Assembly (NCBI RefSeq): GCF_005796105.1
Contig: NZ_VAUO01000004.1
Location: 186,001-250,000 of the forward strand
Direction of reading: 5' to 3'
DNA from: Pseudomonas mosselii
Lineage (GTDB): Bacteria > Pseudomonadota > Gammaproteobacteria > Pseudomonadales > Pseudomonadaceae
DNA: 64,000 nt
The position numbers were made by a program, and so were the translations under genes. Below are positions 1-9,451 of this stretch, one piece after another. The notes under the pieces are model-generated. The model ran no database searches. It worked only from the letters and a program-made list of their open reading frames with translations, and was not told the DNA's origin. Position 1 is the first letter of the stretch. Each line of letters starts with the position of its first letter.

Positions 1-294
1 ATGCCCGACGAAGCGCGACGCCTGCCGGATGACCCCAGGCCAATCACTGCGCAGTACCAGATGGCTGCGAAAGTTCTGCCAGAACGCCGTCAGGTGCTGC
101 ACCGACTCGCTGAAACGCGTGGCACCACTGGCAAGCTTGACGGCGTTGATGGCGCCTGCCGAGGTGCCCACGATCACCGGAAAGGGATTCGGCGCGCCTG
201 GGGGCAGCAGCTCAGCGATACCGGCAAGCACGCCAACCTGATAGGCGGCGCGGGCACCGCCGCCAGAGAGGATCAGGCCGGTGGTTGGGGTCAT
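1..294 (-). CDS. patatin-like phospholipase, N-terminal part
   Basis: The first 98 residues of a patatin-family lipid acyl hydrolase, cut by the window edge. The oxyanion-hole motif GGGARAAY lies at residues 11-18 and the nucleophile elbow GTSAG at 43-47 (Ser45). The Asp of the Ser-Asp dyad lies beyond the edge. The family cleaves acyl ester bonds of phospholipids. No signal peptide precedes the motif, so a cytoplasmic or membrane-associated enzyme is likely. It is read in the same direction as the acyltransferase gene upstream of it, with a REP-like sequence between them. Confidence 0.88.
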   Translation of the reverse strand, partial: MTPTTGLILSGGGARAAYQVGVLAGIAELLPPGAPNPFPVIVGTSAGAINAVKLASGATRFSESVQHLTAFWQNFRSHLVLRSDWPGVIRQASRFVGH

Positions 295-327
295 GCTTCC
301 TTCCTGGATCATGGTTGACAGGTCCGG

Positions 328-378
328 CCTCTTCGCGGGTAAACCCACTTTCACAGGTACAGCATCAGGCTCACCCGC
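328..378. repeat. single REP-like element
   Basis: The stretch contains CTTCGCGGGTAAACCC followed after about 30 bases by TCACCCGCGAACAGG. This is the GCGGG/CCCGC type of Pseudomonas repetitive extragenic palindrome. It fills the gap between the patatin gene and the end of htrB and could form a hairpin in transcripts from htrB. Confidence 0.5.
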
Positions 379-405
379 GAACAGGTGGGCCGTGCCATCG
401 AAACC

Positions 406-1341
406 TCAGCGTTTTTTCTTGTCGTACAGCCGTGGCTCACCCTCAGGCCGCGATTTGAACCGCCGGTGCGCCCACAAATACTGCTCAGGACACTCACGCA
501 ACACACCCTCGACCCACTGATTGATGCGCAGGCAATCGGCTTCTTCGGTCTCGCCGGGGAAGCCCTCGAGCGGCGGATGCACCACCAGACGGTATCCGCT
601 GCCATCTTCAAGGCGTTTCTGGGTGAACGGGATGACCCGCGCCTTGCCTAGTCGGGCGAACTTGCTGGTAGCGGTGACCGTGGCCGCCGGGATACCGAAC
701 AGCGGCACGAAAATACTCTGCTTGGTGCCGTAGTCTTGGTCTGGCGCGTACCAGATCGCGCGGCCCTTGCGCAGCAACTTGAGCATGCCCCGCACATCGT
801 CGCGCTCCACCGCCAACGAATCGAGATTGTGACGCTCGCGGCCACGGCGCTGGATGAAGTCGAACACCGGATTGCCATGCTCGCGGTACATGCCGTCGAT
901 GGTGTGGACCTGCCCCAACAGCGCCGCGCCGATCTCCAGGGTGGTGAAGTGCACGGCCATCAGGATGGCGCCTTCGCCATCGCGCTGTGCGGCCTGCAGG
1001 TGCTCAAGACCTTCGATGTGCGCCAGACGCGCCAACCGGGCCTTTGGCCACCACCAGCTCATGGCCATCTCGAAGAAGGCGATGCCGGTGGAGGCGAAAT
1101 TTTCCTTGAGCAGACGTTGCCGCTCGTCGCCCGACAGATGCGCAAAACACAGCTCCAGGTTGCGCGCAGCAATACGCCGGCGCTCGCCCGCCAGGCGGTA
1201 CATCACCGCGCCCAGGCCGCGCCCCAGCACCAGCAGCACGCGGTAGGGCAGTTGAGCCACCAGCCACAGCAGGCCCAGGCCGAGCCACAAGGCCCAGAAT
1301 CGTGGGTGGAGGTACAGGGTACGAAAACGCGGGCGTTCCAT
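406..1341 (-). CDS. htrB: lipid A biosynthesis acyltransferase (LpxL/HtrB family)
   Basis: A 311-residue inner-membrane acyltransferase that adds a secondary acyl chain to lipid A precursors. One N-terminal membrane segment (about residues 14-40) is followed by the LPLAT fold with the HX4E catalytic motif at His131-Glu136, as in LpxL/LpxM rather than the HX4D of PlsC. The start at MERPRF is preferred because the family begins a few residues before the membrane segment; an upstream ATG would add 17 unrelated residues. It is divergent from minC, the usual Pseudomonas arrangement. Which acyl chain and position it uses cannot be read from sequence. Confidence 0.9.
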   Translation of the reverse strand: MERPRFRTLYLHPRFWALWLGLGLLWLVAQLPYRVLLVLGRGLGAVMYRLAGERRRIAARNLELCFAHLSGDERQRLLKENFASTGIAFFEMAMSWWWPKARLARLAHIEGLEHLQAAQRDGEGAILMAVHFTTLEIGAALLGQVHTIDGMYREHGNPVFDFIQRRGRERHNLDSLAVERDDVRGMLKLLRKGRAIWYAPDQDYGTKQSIFVPLFGIPAATVTATSKFARLGKARVIPFTQKRLEDGSGYRLVVHPPLEGFPGETEEADCLRINQWVEGVLRECPEQYLWAHRRFKSRPEGEPRLYDKKKR

Positions 1342-1441
1342 TGAAGCTTCCGGCAAGACAAGGGCCGGGCATTCTACATCGGTTGCGGGCAATCGGTCTT
1401 ATCGCTATAAGTCAGGGCACTTTTTTCGCAACAAGCCGTCT

Positions 1442-2197
1442 ATGCAGACCATGAGCCTCAACCAGACACCCGACATCGCCCCCGTGTTCCAGCTCAAGGG
1501 CAGCATGCTTGCCATCACCGTGCTGGAACTCGCGCGTAACGACCTCGAATCCCTCGACCGCCAACTGGCGGCCAAGGTAATCCAGGCGCCGAATTTCTTC
1601 AGCAATACGCCGCTGGTGCTGGCGCTGGACAAGCTACCCGCCGACGAGGGCGCCATCGACCTGCCCGGGCTGATGCGCATCTGCCGCCATCACGGCCTGC
1701 GGACCTTGGCGATCCGCGCCAGCCGCATCGAGGATATCGCCGCCGCGATTGCCATCGACCTGCCGGTACTGCCGCCCTCAGGGGCCCGCGAGCGGCCGCT
1801 CGAACCGGAACCGCAGGCGAAGAAACCCGAACCCACCCCACCACCGCCACCCGCCGAGCCCGAAGTGCGCCCGACGCGCATCATCACCTCGCCGGTGCGC
1901 GGTGGCCAACAGATCTACGCCCAGGGCGGCGACCTGGTGGTGACAGGCTCGGTGAGCCCCGGTGCGGAACTTCTGGCCGACGGCAACATCCATGTGTACG
2001 GCGCCATGCGCGGTCGCGCCCTGGCCGGCATCAAGGGTAATACCCGAGCACGTATCTTCTGCCAGCAGATGACTGCGGAAATGGTCTCGATCGCCGGTCA
2101 GTACAAGGTCTGCGAAGACCTGCGCCGCGACCCGCTGTGGGGCACTGGCGTACAGGTCAGCCTGTCTGGCGATGTGTTGAACATCACCCGTCTTTAA
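1442..2197 (+). CDS. minC: septum site-determining protein MinC
   Basis: FtsZ-assembly inhibitor of the Min system, about 250 residues. An N-terminal FtsZ-inhibiting domain (about 15-115) is joined by a Pro/Glu-rich linker (about 118-145, [13 protein letters not shown]) to the C-terminal beta-helix that dimerises and binds MinD. An in-frame ATG at 1451 is an alternative start and fits the usual length before the PVFQLKGSM motif slightly better; neither has a strong ribosome binding site. It is followed by minD (98 bp) and minE, so the three are probably co-transcribed. Confidence 0.95.
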   Translation: MQTMSLNQTPDIAPVFQLKGSMLAITVLELARNDLESLDRQLAAKVIQAPNFFSNTPLVLALDKLPADEGAIDLPGLMRICRHHGLRTLAIRASRIEDIAAAIAIDLPVLPPSGARERPLEPEPQAKKPEPTPPPPPAEPEVRPTRIITSPVRGGQQIYAQGGDLVVTGSVSPGAELLADGNIHVYGAMRGRALAGIKGNTRARIFCQQMTAEMVSIAGQYKVCEDLRRDPLWGTGVQVSLSGDVLNITRL

Positions 2198-2294
2198 CGG
2201 ATACTTGCCGGCATTTTTAGCGCAACTTTTTTCCTGTTGCCGTTTTTTGTATTTGCAGGGACGTCTGTCCCGACTTATTTAGGGGTGAAACACC

Positions 2295-3107
2295 TTGGCC
2301 AAGATTCTCGTGGTTACTTCCGGCAAGGGGGGTGTGGGCAAGACCACCACCAGCGCCGCTATCGGTACCGGGCTCGCACTGCGCGGCTATAAGACCGTCA
2401 TCGTCGACTTCGACGTCGGCCTGCGTAACCTCGACCTGATCATGGGCTGCGAACGCCGCGTGGTGTACGACTTCGTCAACGTGGTCAATGGCGAGGCCAA
2501 CCTGCAACAGGCCCTGATCAAGGACAAGCGCCTAGAGAACCTGTTCGTGCTGGCTGCAAGCCAGACCCGCGACAAGGACGCCCTCACCCAGGAAGGCGTC
2601 GAGAAAGTCCTGATGGAACTCAAGGAGCAGTTCGACTACGTCATCTGCGACTCGCCGGCCGGTATCGAAAAAGGCGCGCACCTGGCGATGTATTTCGCTG
2701 ACGAAGCCATCGTCGTGACCAACCCGGAAGTGTCCTCGGTACGTGACTCGGACCGCATGCTGGGCATTCTGTCGAGCAAGTCGCGCCGCTCCGAAAACGG
2801 CGAGGAGCCGATCAAGGAACACCTGCTGATCACCCGTTACCACCCCGAGCGCGTCGAAAAGGGCGAAATGCTCAGCATCGCCGACGTCGAAGAAATCCTG
2901 GCGATCAAGCTCAAGGGTGTGATCCCAGAATCGCAAGCCGTACTGAAGGCCTCCAACCAGGGCATCCCGGTCATCCTTGACGACCAGAGCGATGCCGGCC
3001 AGGCGTACAGTGATACCGTCGACCGTTTGCTGGGCAAAGAAAAGCCCCTGCGGTTCATCGATGTGCAGAAGCAAGGATTCTTCGCGCGTCTGTTTGGAGG
3101 CAAGTAA
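2295..3107 (+). CDS. minD: septum site-determining ATPase MinD
   Basis: Membrane-cycling ParA-type ATPase that recruits MinC and is released by MinE; 270 residues, the normal length. The deviant Walker A motif GKGGVGKTT starts at about residue 10 and the C-terminal amphipathic membrane-targeting helix is visible (QKQGFFARLFGGK). The start codon is TTG, supported by an AGGGGTG ribosome binding site about 9 bases upstream and by the conserved MAKILVVTSGKGG beginning. minE begins 3 bases after its stop. Confidence 0.97.
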   Translation: MAKILVVTSGKGGVGKTTTSAAIGTGLALRGYKTVIVDFDVGLRNLDLIMGCERRVVYDFVNVVNGEANLQQALIKDKRLENLFVLAASQTRDKDALTQEGVEKVLMELKEQFDYVICDSPAGIEKGAHLAMYFADEAIVVTNPEVSSVRDSDRMLGILSSKSRRSENGEEPIKEHLLITRYHPERVEKGEMLSIADVEEILAIKLKGVIPESQAVLKASNQGIPVILDDQSDAGQAYSDTVDRLLGKEKPLRFIDVQKQGFFARLFGGK

Positions 3108-3110
3108 ACC

Positions 3111-3365
3111 ATGAACCTTTTTGACTTCTTTCGTGGCAGGCAGAAACAGACCAGCGCGTCGGTAGCGAAAGAGCGTCTACAGATCATCGTGGCGCACGAG
3201 CGCGGCCAGCGCAGCACCCCGGACTACCTGCCCGCCTTGCAGAAGGAACTGGTCGAGGTGATCCGCAAATACGTCATCATCGGCGACGACGATGTGCAGG
3301 TGGCGCTGGAAAACCAGGGCAGCTGCTCGATCCTGGAGCTGAACATTACCTTGCCTGAGCGCTGA
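3111..3365 (+). CDS. minE: cell division topological specificity factor MinE
   Basis: An 84-residue protein with the N-terminal membrane-targeting sequence MNLFDFFRG, the anti-MinCD segment (about 12-35, [16 protein letters not shown]) and the C-terminal topological specificity domain. It stimulates MinD ATPase to generate pole-to-pole oscillation. Last gene of the min operon; a REP pair follows it and may end the transcript. Confidence 0.96.
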   Translation: MNLFDFFRGRQKQTSASVAKERLQIIVAHERGQRSTPDYLPALQKELVEVIRKYVIIGDDDVQVALENQGSCSILELNITLPER

Positions 3366-3400
3366 TTCCAGCGTCTGCCGGCCGACTCTGGGGCTGCTGC

Positions 3401-3482
3401 GCGGCCCTTTCGCGGCACAAGGCCGCTCCTACAGGCACATACGATCGTCTGTAGGAGCGGCCTTGTGCCGCGAAAGGGCCGC
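3401..3482. repeat. REP pair, perfect 34-bp inverted repeat
   Basis: The arms at 3401-3434 and 3449-3482 are exact reverse complements, separated by 14 bases. Each arm carries the P. putida REP core CTGTAGGAGCGGCC. It sits between minE and rluA and can form a very stable hairpin, acting as transcript end or mRNA stabiliser. Confidence 0.9.
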
Positions 3483-3517
3483 GTAGTGGCCCCGGTTGCC
3501 TTCACAGAGAACCTGCA

Positions 3518-4153
3518 ATGCCGCTGTCGAACATCCAGATCCTGCACGAGGACGCGTCCATCCTGGTGATCAACAAGCCGACCCTGCTGCTGTCGGTGCC
3601 GGGGCGTGCCGAGGACAACAAGGACTGCCTGATCACCCGCCTGCAAGAAAACGGCTACCCCGACGCCCTGATCGTCCATCGCTTGGACTGGGAAACCTCC
3701 GGGATCATTCTGCTGGCCCGGGACGCTGACAGCCACCGCGAGCTGTCGCGCCAGTTCCACGACCGCGAGACCGAAAAAGCCTACACCGCGCTGTGCTGGG
3801 GCCAGCCTGCGCTGGACAGCGGCAGTATCGACCTGCCGCTGCGCTATGACCCGCCGACCAAGCCACGCCATGTGGTGGACCACGAACAGGGCAAGCATGC
3901 GCTGACCTTCTGGCGCATCGTCGAGCGCTGTGGCGACCACTGCCGGGTGGAGCTGACACCGATCACCGGGCGCTCGCACCAACTGCGCGTGCACATGTTG
4001 TCGATCGGCCACCCGCTGCTGGGCGACCGTCTGTACGCCAACCCCGAGGCGCTGGCCGCCCATGAACGACTGTGCCTGCACGCCTCGATGCTGAGCTTTA
4101 CCCACCCGGTTTCGGGTGAGCGGTTGAAGTTCGAGTGCCCCGCACCTTTTTAA
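3518..4153 (+). CDS. rluA: RNA pseudouridine synthase RluA
   Basis: A 211-residue RluA-type pseudouridine synthase; in E. coli RluA modifies 23S rRNA U746 and tRNA U32. The catalytic motif HRLDWETSG (Asp at about residue 58) is intact, and the later family motif ITGRSHQLRVHM is present. There is no S4 domain, which separates it from RluC/RluD. Its position after minE is conserved in Pseudomonas. The start has a weak GAGAACC upstream element, and no earlier in-frame start is plausible. Confidence 0.92.
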   Translation: MPLSNIQILHEDASILVINKPTLLLSVPGRAEDNKDCLITRLQENGYPDALIVHRLDWETSGIILLARDADSHRELSRQFHDRETEKAYTALCWGQPALDSGSIDLPLRYDPPTKPRHVVDHEQGKHALTFWRIVERCGDHCRVELTPITGRSHQLRVHMLSIGHPLLGDRLYANPEALAAHERLCLHASMLSFTHPVSGERLKFECPAPF

Positions 4154-4276
4154 GCTGCACGCTTCAGGCTACACGCTGCAAGAAAAAGCCACGGCAGACC
4201 GCGTATGAGCTTGCTCCGCGGACTGCTCTTGCTTGAAGCTTGCGGCTTGAAGCTCGAAGCTCGAACGGAGTGATTT
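4154..4276. repeat. AGCTTGCAGC-type imperfect inverted repeat
   Basis: The spacer begins with AAGCTGCACGCTTC and ends with copies of GCTTGAAGCTTGCGGCTTG, so the two ends are imperfect reverse complements around a central stretch of about 60 bases. Related spacers occur at 11550-11660 and 50325-50415. No gene or clear promoter is seen inside. Confidence 0.5.
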
Positions 4277-5566
4277 ATGCGCGATGCCCTCAACGCTGGC
4301 CTGATCGAATTCCTCAAGGCCTCCCCGACGCCCTTCCACGCCACCGCCAGCCTCGTGCAACGCCTCGAAGCGGCCGGCTATCAGCGCCTGGACGAACGCG
4401 AAAGCTGGGCCACGGTGCCCGGCGGGCGCTACTACGTAACCCGCAACGATTCCTCGATCATCGCCGTCAAACTTGGCAAGCAATCGCCCCTGATCGGCGG
4501 GATCCGCATGGTCGGCGCCCACACCGACAGCCCGTGCCTGCGGGTCAAGCCGCAGCCCGAGTTGCAGCGCCAGGGCTTCCTGCAACTGGGGGTCGAGGTC
4601 TACGGCGGTGCACTGCTGGCGCCCTGGTTCGACCGCGACCTGTCACTCGCCGGGCGGGTGACCTTCCGACGGGATGGCAAGGTCGAAAGCGCACTGGTGG
4701 ACTTCAAGCTGCCGATCGCGATCATTCCGAACCTGGCGATCCACCTCAACCGTACCGCCAACGAAGGCTGGCAGATCAATCCGCAAAACGAACTGCCGCC
4801 AATCCTGGCGCAGGTGGCGGGTGACGAACGCATCGATTTCCGCGCGCTGCTCACCGAGCAACTGGCCCGCGAGCATGAGCTGAACGCCGACGTGGTGCTG
4901 GATTACGAGCTGAGCTTCTACGACACCCAGAGCGCGGCACTGATTGGCCTGAACGGCGACTTCATCGCCGGCGCGCGCCTGGACAACCTGCTCTCCTGCT
5001 ATGCCGGCCTGCAGGCGCTGCTCAGCGCCGATAGCGACGAAACGTGCGTATTGGTGTGCACTGACCACGAGGAAGTCGGCTCTTGCTCGGCCTGCGGCGC
5101 CGATGGCCCGATGCTTGAGCAGACCCTGCAGCGCCTATTACCCGATGGCGACGACTACGTGCGCACCATCCAGCGCTCGCTGATGGTTTCCGCCGACAAC
5201 GCCCATGGCGTGCACCCCAACTACGCCGACAAGCACGACGGCAACCACGGCCCCAAGCTCAACGCCGGCCCTGTGATCAAGGTCAACAACAACCAGCGCT
5301 ACGCCACCAACAGCGAAACCGCTGGGTTCTTCCGCCACCTGTGCATGGCCGAGGAAGTGCCCGTACAGAGCTTCGTGGTGCGCAGCGACATGGGCTGCGG
5401 CTCGACCATCGGCCCGATCACCGCCAGCCACCTGGGTGTGCGCACCGTGGACATCGGCCTGCCGACCTTCGCCATGCACTCGATCCGCGAGTTGTGCGGC
5501 AGCCATGACCTGGCGCATCTGGTGAAGGTGCTGGGCGCGTTCTACCGCAGCCGCGAACTGCCTTGA
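4277..5566 (+). CDS. apeB: M18 family aminopeptidase
   Basis: A 429-residue cytosolic zinc aminopeptidase of the M18 (aspartyl aminopeptidase-like) family. Metal-binding and catalytic signatures are visible: [13 protein letters not shown] (His at about residue 79), DHEEVGS and [12 protein letters not shown]. Length is normal for PepC/ApeB. The gene follows a spacer made of repeat-like sequence. Its last 25 bases overlap the 3' end of a convergent gene of unknown function, suggesting the islet was placed directly against this core gene. Confidence 0.93.
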   Translation: MRDALNAGLIEFLKASPTPFHATASLVQRLEAAGYQRLDERESWATVPGGRYYVTRNDSSIIAVKLGKQSPLIGGIRMVGAHTDSPCLRVKPQPELQRQGFLQLGVEVYGGALLAPWFDRDLSLAGRVTFRRDGKVESALVDFKLPIAIIPNLAIHLNRTANEGWQINPQNELPPILAQVAGDERIDFRALLTEQLAREHELNADVVLDYELSFYDTQSAALIGLNGDFIAGARLDNLLSCYAGLQALLSADSDETCVLVCTDHEEVGSCSACGADGPMLEQTLQRLLPDGDDYVRTIQRSLMVSADNAHGVHPNYADKHDGNHGPKLNAGPVIKVNNNQRYATNSETAGFFRHLCMAEEVPVQSFVVRSDMGCGSTIGPITASHLGVRTVDIGLPTFAMHSIRELCGSHDLAHLVKVLGAFYRSRELP

Positions 5567-6345
5567 TCATCGGCAGAGCCCGCCTCGATCACTGGGGTGG
5601 GCTCCGCTGACGAGGGATCGAGCAAGGCTTCCAGGTTGAGGCGCCCCTTGGGGTCCCAGTTGATGTATTTCCACAGGGAGAAGTCTTCAGGCAGGCTGCC
5701 CTTCTCTGCCTCCGCAGTCGCTAACTGGCTCGCCACTTTTTCTCGTTCATTGGCAGGATAGTTCAGGCGTTCAGCCGGGGTCAGATGGTCAAGATACTCC
5801 AAATACCCCTTGAACAACGGGCGATCATCGCCGCTGCTAACGGCGTGCTCGATCAGGCGTGTGAAGTAATCATTATCGAGATGTGCTTTGGCCCGGAGCG
5901 CCGCACAGCGTTCTTCCTCGGTGTAATTTTTCTCGTCCTGCTCAATAGCAACTAACGCATCACGCCCCATCCCCCAGAATGGATTGTTACTGGGATCAAC
6001 CTCCAGCTCCCGACGTTCGAGCAGATTCGCCAGATAGCTCACCACTTTATTGAAACGCTCGGCCTCGTCGGCCGTATAAGTCTCAGGGGGTGCCTTCTGC
6101 AAGAAGCCTTCATAACCTAGTTTAAAAAAACTGTAACTTATCCGATCAGCGAGGGCTGGAGTGCCATATATTTTGGCGTGAAGCGCTTTTGCGTCAACTA
6201 TCTCTTCGGATATGGATAGCGACTCTGGCGAAAAGCTGACAGGATTTTGAGTCTCAGCTCCCTCCACACGCTCGGCCGAAGCGCGTACGGGCAGGCTGGA
6301 GCGAACTGAAAAGTTCTGCACATCGCTCGTGATCTTCATGAGCAT
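5542..6345 (-). CDS. hypothetical protein, 267 residues
   Basis: I do not recognise this protein. It is soluble-looking, without signal peptide or membrane segments, rich in Glu, Ala and Leu. The first ~50 residues are Ser/Val-rich and low in complexity; the rest is mostly predicted helix (for example [18 protein letters not shown]). The start could be the first ATG or the one two codons later (MKITSDV). Base composition is more AT-rich than the neighbours. It lies 43 bases downstream of another unrecognised gene on the same strand, so the two may form one transcript. Its 3' end overlaps apeB. A secreted effector or islet-specific protein is possible but unproven. Confidence 0.7.
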   Translation of the reverse strand: MLMKITSDVQNFSVRSSLPVRASAERVEGAETQNPVSFSPESLSISEEIVDAKALHAKIYGTPALADRISYSFFKLGYEGFLQKAPPETYTADEAERFNKVVSYLANLLERRELEVDPSNNPFWGMGRDALVAIEQDEKNYTEEERCAALRAKAHLDNDYFTRLIEHAVSSGDDRPLFKGYLEYLDHLTPAERLNYPANEREKVASQLATAEAEKGSLPEDFSLWKYINWDPKGRLNLEALLDPSSAEPTPVIEAGSADDQGSSRLR

Positions 6346-6388
6346 TCCTCACATTAAATGAATGGACGCCAGCAGGCGCCCTCGAAAC

Positions 6389-6820
6389 TTATTTAATTGT
6401 GAATCTCACCGTATAGTGATAAGGCATGTTCATGTCGATTTTTTCAAGGACGACAGTACAGTCAGCCTTTGTAGAACCTATAGACCTAGCGTCTTTCTTC
6501 CAAGTAGGAATATTGCTTGGAAACGACGCGATGTGGGAGACACTGAATCGGCATTTTTTGGCTCCGGATGCATACACAAAGCGCATACCAGAAATTGAAT
6601 CAGCAAAGCTTGTGACAACAAAGGTAGACATTAATTGCGGGCCAACATCGGCCATTATTGGGCTGGCACCCCCCGACATGTGCTCATATGTATATTTTGC
6701 GATCACATTAGTCTTGTTATCAATTATCACGGTGGCCTTATTATTTCCCGCAAAGGCATAGTTGTTCGCCAACACCCCCAACAACACCCCTGCCCCAGAC
6801 AAAACAACCTGCTTGAACAT
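6389..6820 (-). CDS. hypothetical secreted protein, 143 residues
   Basis: An unrecognised small exported protein. The start at MFKQVVLSG is chosen because a typical signal peptide follows directly (hydrophobic core VLSGAGVLLGVLA, likely cleavage after YAFA). The mature part has about 120 residues with two cysteines (KKCRF and ADCTV) that could form a periplasmic disulfide, and looks beta-rich. The coding sequence is distinctly AT-rich. It precedes the 267-residue gene on the same strand and the pair is inserted between two core genes. Confidence 0.7.
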   Translation of the reverse strand: MFKQVVLSGAGVLLGVLANNYAFAGNNKATVIIDNKTNVIAKYTYEHMSGGASPIMADVGPQLMSTFVVTSFADSISGMRFVYASGAKKCRFSVSHIASFPSNIPTWKKDARSIGSTKADCTVVLEKIDMNMPYHYTVRFTIK

Positions 6821-7026
6821 GACCAGTCCTCTACAAATCCCCACAAAGCGTGGTGAATGTTGTATCGGCCCATCGCTGATTTGCTGTGTAGGAAGCCGGT
6901 CTGATAAATACGTAGGAAAATTTACCTAACCCACCACCACCCCAAACTGTGATTCAAGTCATCTCGAAGCCTGCGCAACGCACTATGCTTGTAGATATCT
7001 GGTAAAGCACCGCAAGGACTGCCCCC

Positions 7027-7194
7027 ATGTCCCCCTTCCTCTCCCTGTTCCTCCCGGTCTTCCTGTTCCTGATGGTCCTGACCATCGGCTTCAGCCTGCG
7101 CGAGCGTAATATCGGCGTGCTGATGATGGGGGTCGGCACCTTGGGTATCTTCGGCCTCACCTGCTGGAAGATCCTGGAGAAACTGCCCACATAA
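7027..7194 (+). CDS. small membrane protein, 55 residues
   Basis: A short gene starting ATG at 7027 with AAGGAC as ribosome binding site 7 bases upstream and TAA at 7192-7194. It encodes two hydrophobic segments (about residues 4-22 and 29-50) separated by the charged turn SLRERN, so it is probably a two-helix inner-membrane protein. Function unknown. It lies 44 bases before the MscS-type channel gene on the same strand and may be co-transcribed with it. Confidence 0.65.
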   Translation: MSPFLSLFLPVFLFLMVLTIGFSLRERNIGVLMMGVGTLGIFGLTCWKILEKLPT

Positions 7195-7238
7195 ACCTCT
7201 ACACTCGGTCCATCGTTTGACCTGAGGTAGATTTCCCG

Positions 7239-9392
7239 GTGCCTGCTCTCCTGCGTTGCCTGACGTTCCTGTTGCTGCTGTTGATCACCCCGGTGCACGC
7301 CGCCGGCTTGCCGGGGCTGCTGGGCAGCAGCGCCCCCGCCCAGCCCGAAGCCAGCGAGCCATTAGGCAAATCGCTGGACGAAGTGATCAAGAACCTCGAA
7401 AACGACCAGCAACGGGCAAAGCTGCTGGCTGACCTGAAGAAATTGCGCGACGCCACGAAGCAATCGCAACCCACCGTCGAGCAAGGCGTGCTGGGCCTGA
7501 TCGGCGGTGCCCTGCACGATTTCGAGAAGCAGTTCAGCGGCGATGCCAGCCCGTTCGCCCGCTGGTCCCTGGAAATAGACCAGGCGGGGGACGAACTGAG
7601 CGCGTTGATCGTGCCGGTGCATCAATGGCCAGCGATTCTCTTCGGTTTCGCCGCGGTCATCGTGGTCTGGAGCCTGCTGGCCTACGCCTTCAACTGGATC
7701 GGGCACCGCGTCAGAGTACGCTTCGGCCTGACCGAGGAACTGCCGCAACACCCGCGCACCTGGGACCTGGTGCGCTTTGCCTTGCGCAAGCTCGGGCCAT
7801 GGCTGGTGGCGCTGATCTTCACCGTGTACCTGAGCTTCGCCCTGCCCTCCTCGCTGGGCAAGTCCATGGCCATGGTACTGGCCTACGCACTGGTGGTCGG
7901 CACGCTGTTCTCGGCGATCTGCGTAATCGCTTTCTCGCTGCTCGACGGGCCGCACCGCCACCGCGCCCTGCACATCCTGCGTCACCAGGCATTTCGCCCG
8001 CTGTGGCTGATCGGCAGCTTCGCCGCCTTCGGCGAGGCGCTGAGCGATCCGCGCCTGACCGCCGCACTGGGCAGCCACCTGGCGCATGCCCTGGCAACCC
8101 TGGCCAACGTCGTTGCGGCGCTGTGCACCGGGCTGTTCATCCTGCGCTTTCGCCGCCCGATCGCCCACCTGATCCGCAACCAGCCGCTGTCGCGACGCCT
8201 GACCCGACGCACCCTGAGCGACACCATCGAGATCCTCGGCAGCTTCTGGTTCATCCCGGCGCTGATCCTGGTGGCGATCTCGCTGTTCGCCACCTTCGTC
8301 TCTGCCGGCGACACCAGCACTGCTCTGCGCCAGTCGTTGATGTGCACAGTGCTGGTGGTGGTGTGCATGGTGCTCAATGGGCTGGTACGCCGCCACGCAG
8401 CCAACCCCAAACGCGCCTCCCGGCGCCAGGCGGTGTACGCCGAGCGCCTGCGCAACTTTGGCTACCTGCTGGTGCACCTGTTCATTTGGTTAGTGTTCAT
8501 CGAGCTGGGGCTGCGGGTGTGGGGCCAGTCGATGATCAGCTTCGCCGAGGGCGACGGTCACGACGTCAGCCTGCGCTTGCTGGGGCTGGCCGGCACGCTG
8601 ATCGTCGCCTGGCTGGTGTGGATCCTCGCCGACACCGCCGTGCACCACGCCTTGGTGCGCTCGCGCCGGGGCCTGGCCAACGCCCGCGCACAAACCATGA
8701 TGCCGCTGATCCGCAACGTGCTGTTCGTGGTGATTTTCATCATCGCCGTGATCGTCGCCCTGGCCAACATGGGCATGAACGTCACCCCGCTGCTGGCCGG
8801 TGCCGGCGTGATCGGCCTGGCCATCGGTTTTGGCGCACAGTCGCTGGTCGCCGACCTGATCACCGGGTTGTTCATCATCATCGAGGACTCCCTGGCCATC
8901 GATGACTACGTCGACGTCGGCGGCCATCTGGGCACGGTCGAAGGCCTGACCATCCGCACCGTGCGCCTGCGAGACATCGACGGGATCGTGCACACGATTC
9001 CGTTCAGCGAGATCAAGAGCATCAAGAACTACTCCCGGGAGTTCGGCTACGCGATCTTCCGCGTGGCGATCCCGCACAGCATGAACATCGACCAGGCCAT
9101 CGCGCTGGTGCGCGAGGTCGGGCAGAAGCTGCGCAGCGACCCACTGATGCGCCGCAACATCTGGTCGCCGCTGGAGTTGCAGGGGGTCGAAAGCTTCGAA
9201 TCGGGCTCGGCGGTCTTGCGGGCACGCTTCAAGACCGCGCCGATCAAGCAGTGGGAGGTGTCGCGGGCATTCAACCTGGCGCTCAAGCGCCAGCTCGACG
9301 AAGCCGGACTGGATCTGGCCACGCCGCGGTTGTCGGTGCAAGTGGTGACGGCCGGTGGCGGCAACATGGCCGACACCGCCTCATCCACCTGA
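7239..9392 (+). CDS. large MscS-family mechanosensitive channel (YbiO-like)
   Basis: A 717-residue inner-membrane channel of the MscS superfamily. A signal peptide (residues 1-22) precedes a periplasmic helical region with the acidic sequence LDEVIKNLENDQQRAK, then about ten membrane helices. The pore helix and beta domain are at roughly 515-600 (PLLAGAGVIGLAIGFGAQ, then the SLVADLITGLFIIIEDS family signature). The start codon is GTG with TGAGGT upstream. Size and topology resemble E. coli YbiO rather than small MscS (about 286 residues). It should protect against hypo-osmotic shock; the exact conductance is not predictable. Confidence 0.88.
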   Translation: MPALLRCLTFLLLLLITPVHAAGLPGLLGSSAPAQPEASEPLGKSLDEVIKNLENDQQRAKLLADLKKLRDATKQSQPTVEQGVLGLIGGALHDFEKQFSGDASPFARWSLEIDQAGDELSALIVPVHQWPAILFGFAAVIVVWSLLAYAFNWIGHRVRVRFGLTEELPQHPRTWDLVRFALRKLGPWLVALIFTVYLSFALPSSLGKSMAMVLAYALVVGTLFSAICVIAFSLLDGPHRHRALHILRHQAFRPLWLIGSFAAFGEALSDPRLTAALGSHLAHALATLANVVAALCTGLFILRFRRPIAHLIRNQPLSRRLTRRTLSDTIEILGSFWFIPALILVAISLFATFVSAGDTSTALRQSLMCTVLVVVCMVLNGLVRRHAANPKRASRRQAVYAERLRNFGYLLVHLFIWLVFIELGLRVWGQSMISFAEGDGHDVSLRLLGLAGTLIVAWLVWILADTAVHHALVRSRRGLANARAQTMMPLIRNVLFVVIFIIAVIVALANMGMNVTPLLAGAGVIGLAIGFGAQSLVADLITGLFIIIEDSLAIDDYVDVGGHLGTVEGLTIRTVRLRDIDGIVHTIPFSEIKSIKNYSREFGYAIFRVAIPHSMNIDQAIALVREVGQKLRSDPLMRRNIWSPLELQGVESFESGSAVLRARFKTAPIKQWEVSRAFNLALKRQLDEAGLDLATPRLSVQVVTAGGGNMADTASST

Positions 9393-9451
9393 ACCCCGTC
9401 GTGGGGCAAATCGTGTCGGTATGCCGATGCGACTTGCCCCGCGCTGCTTGC

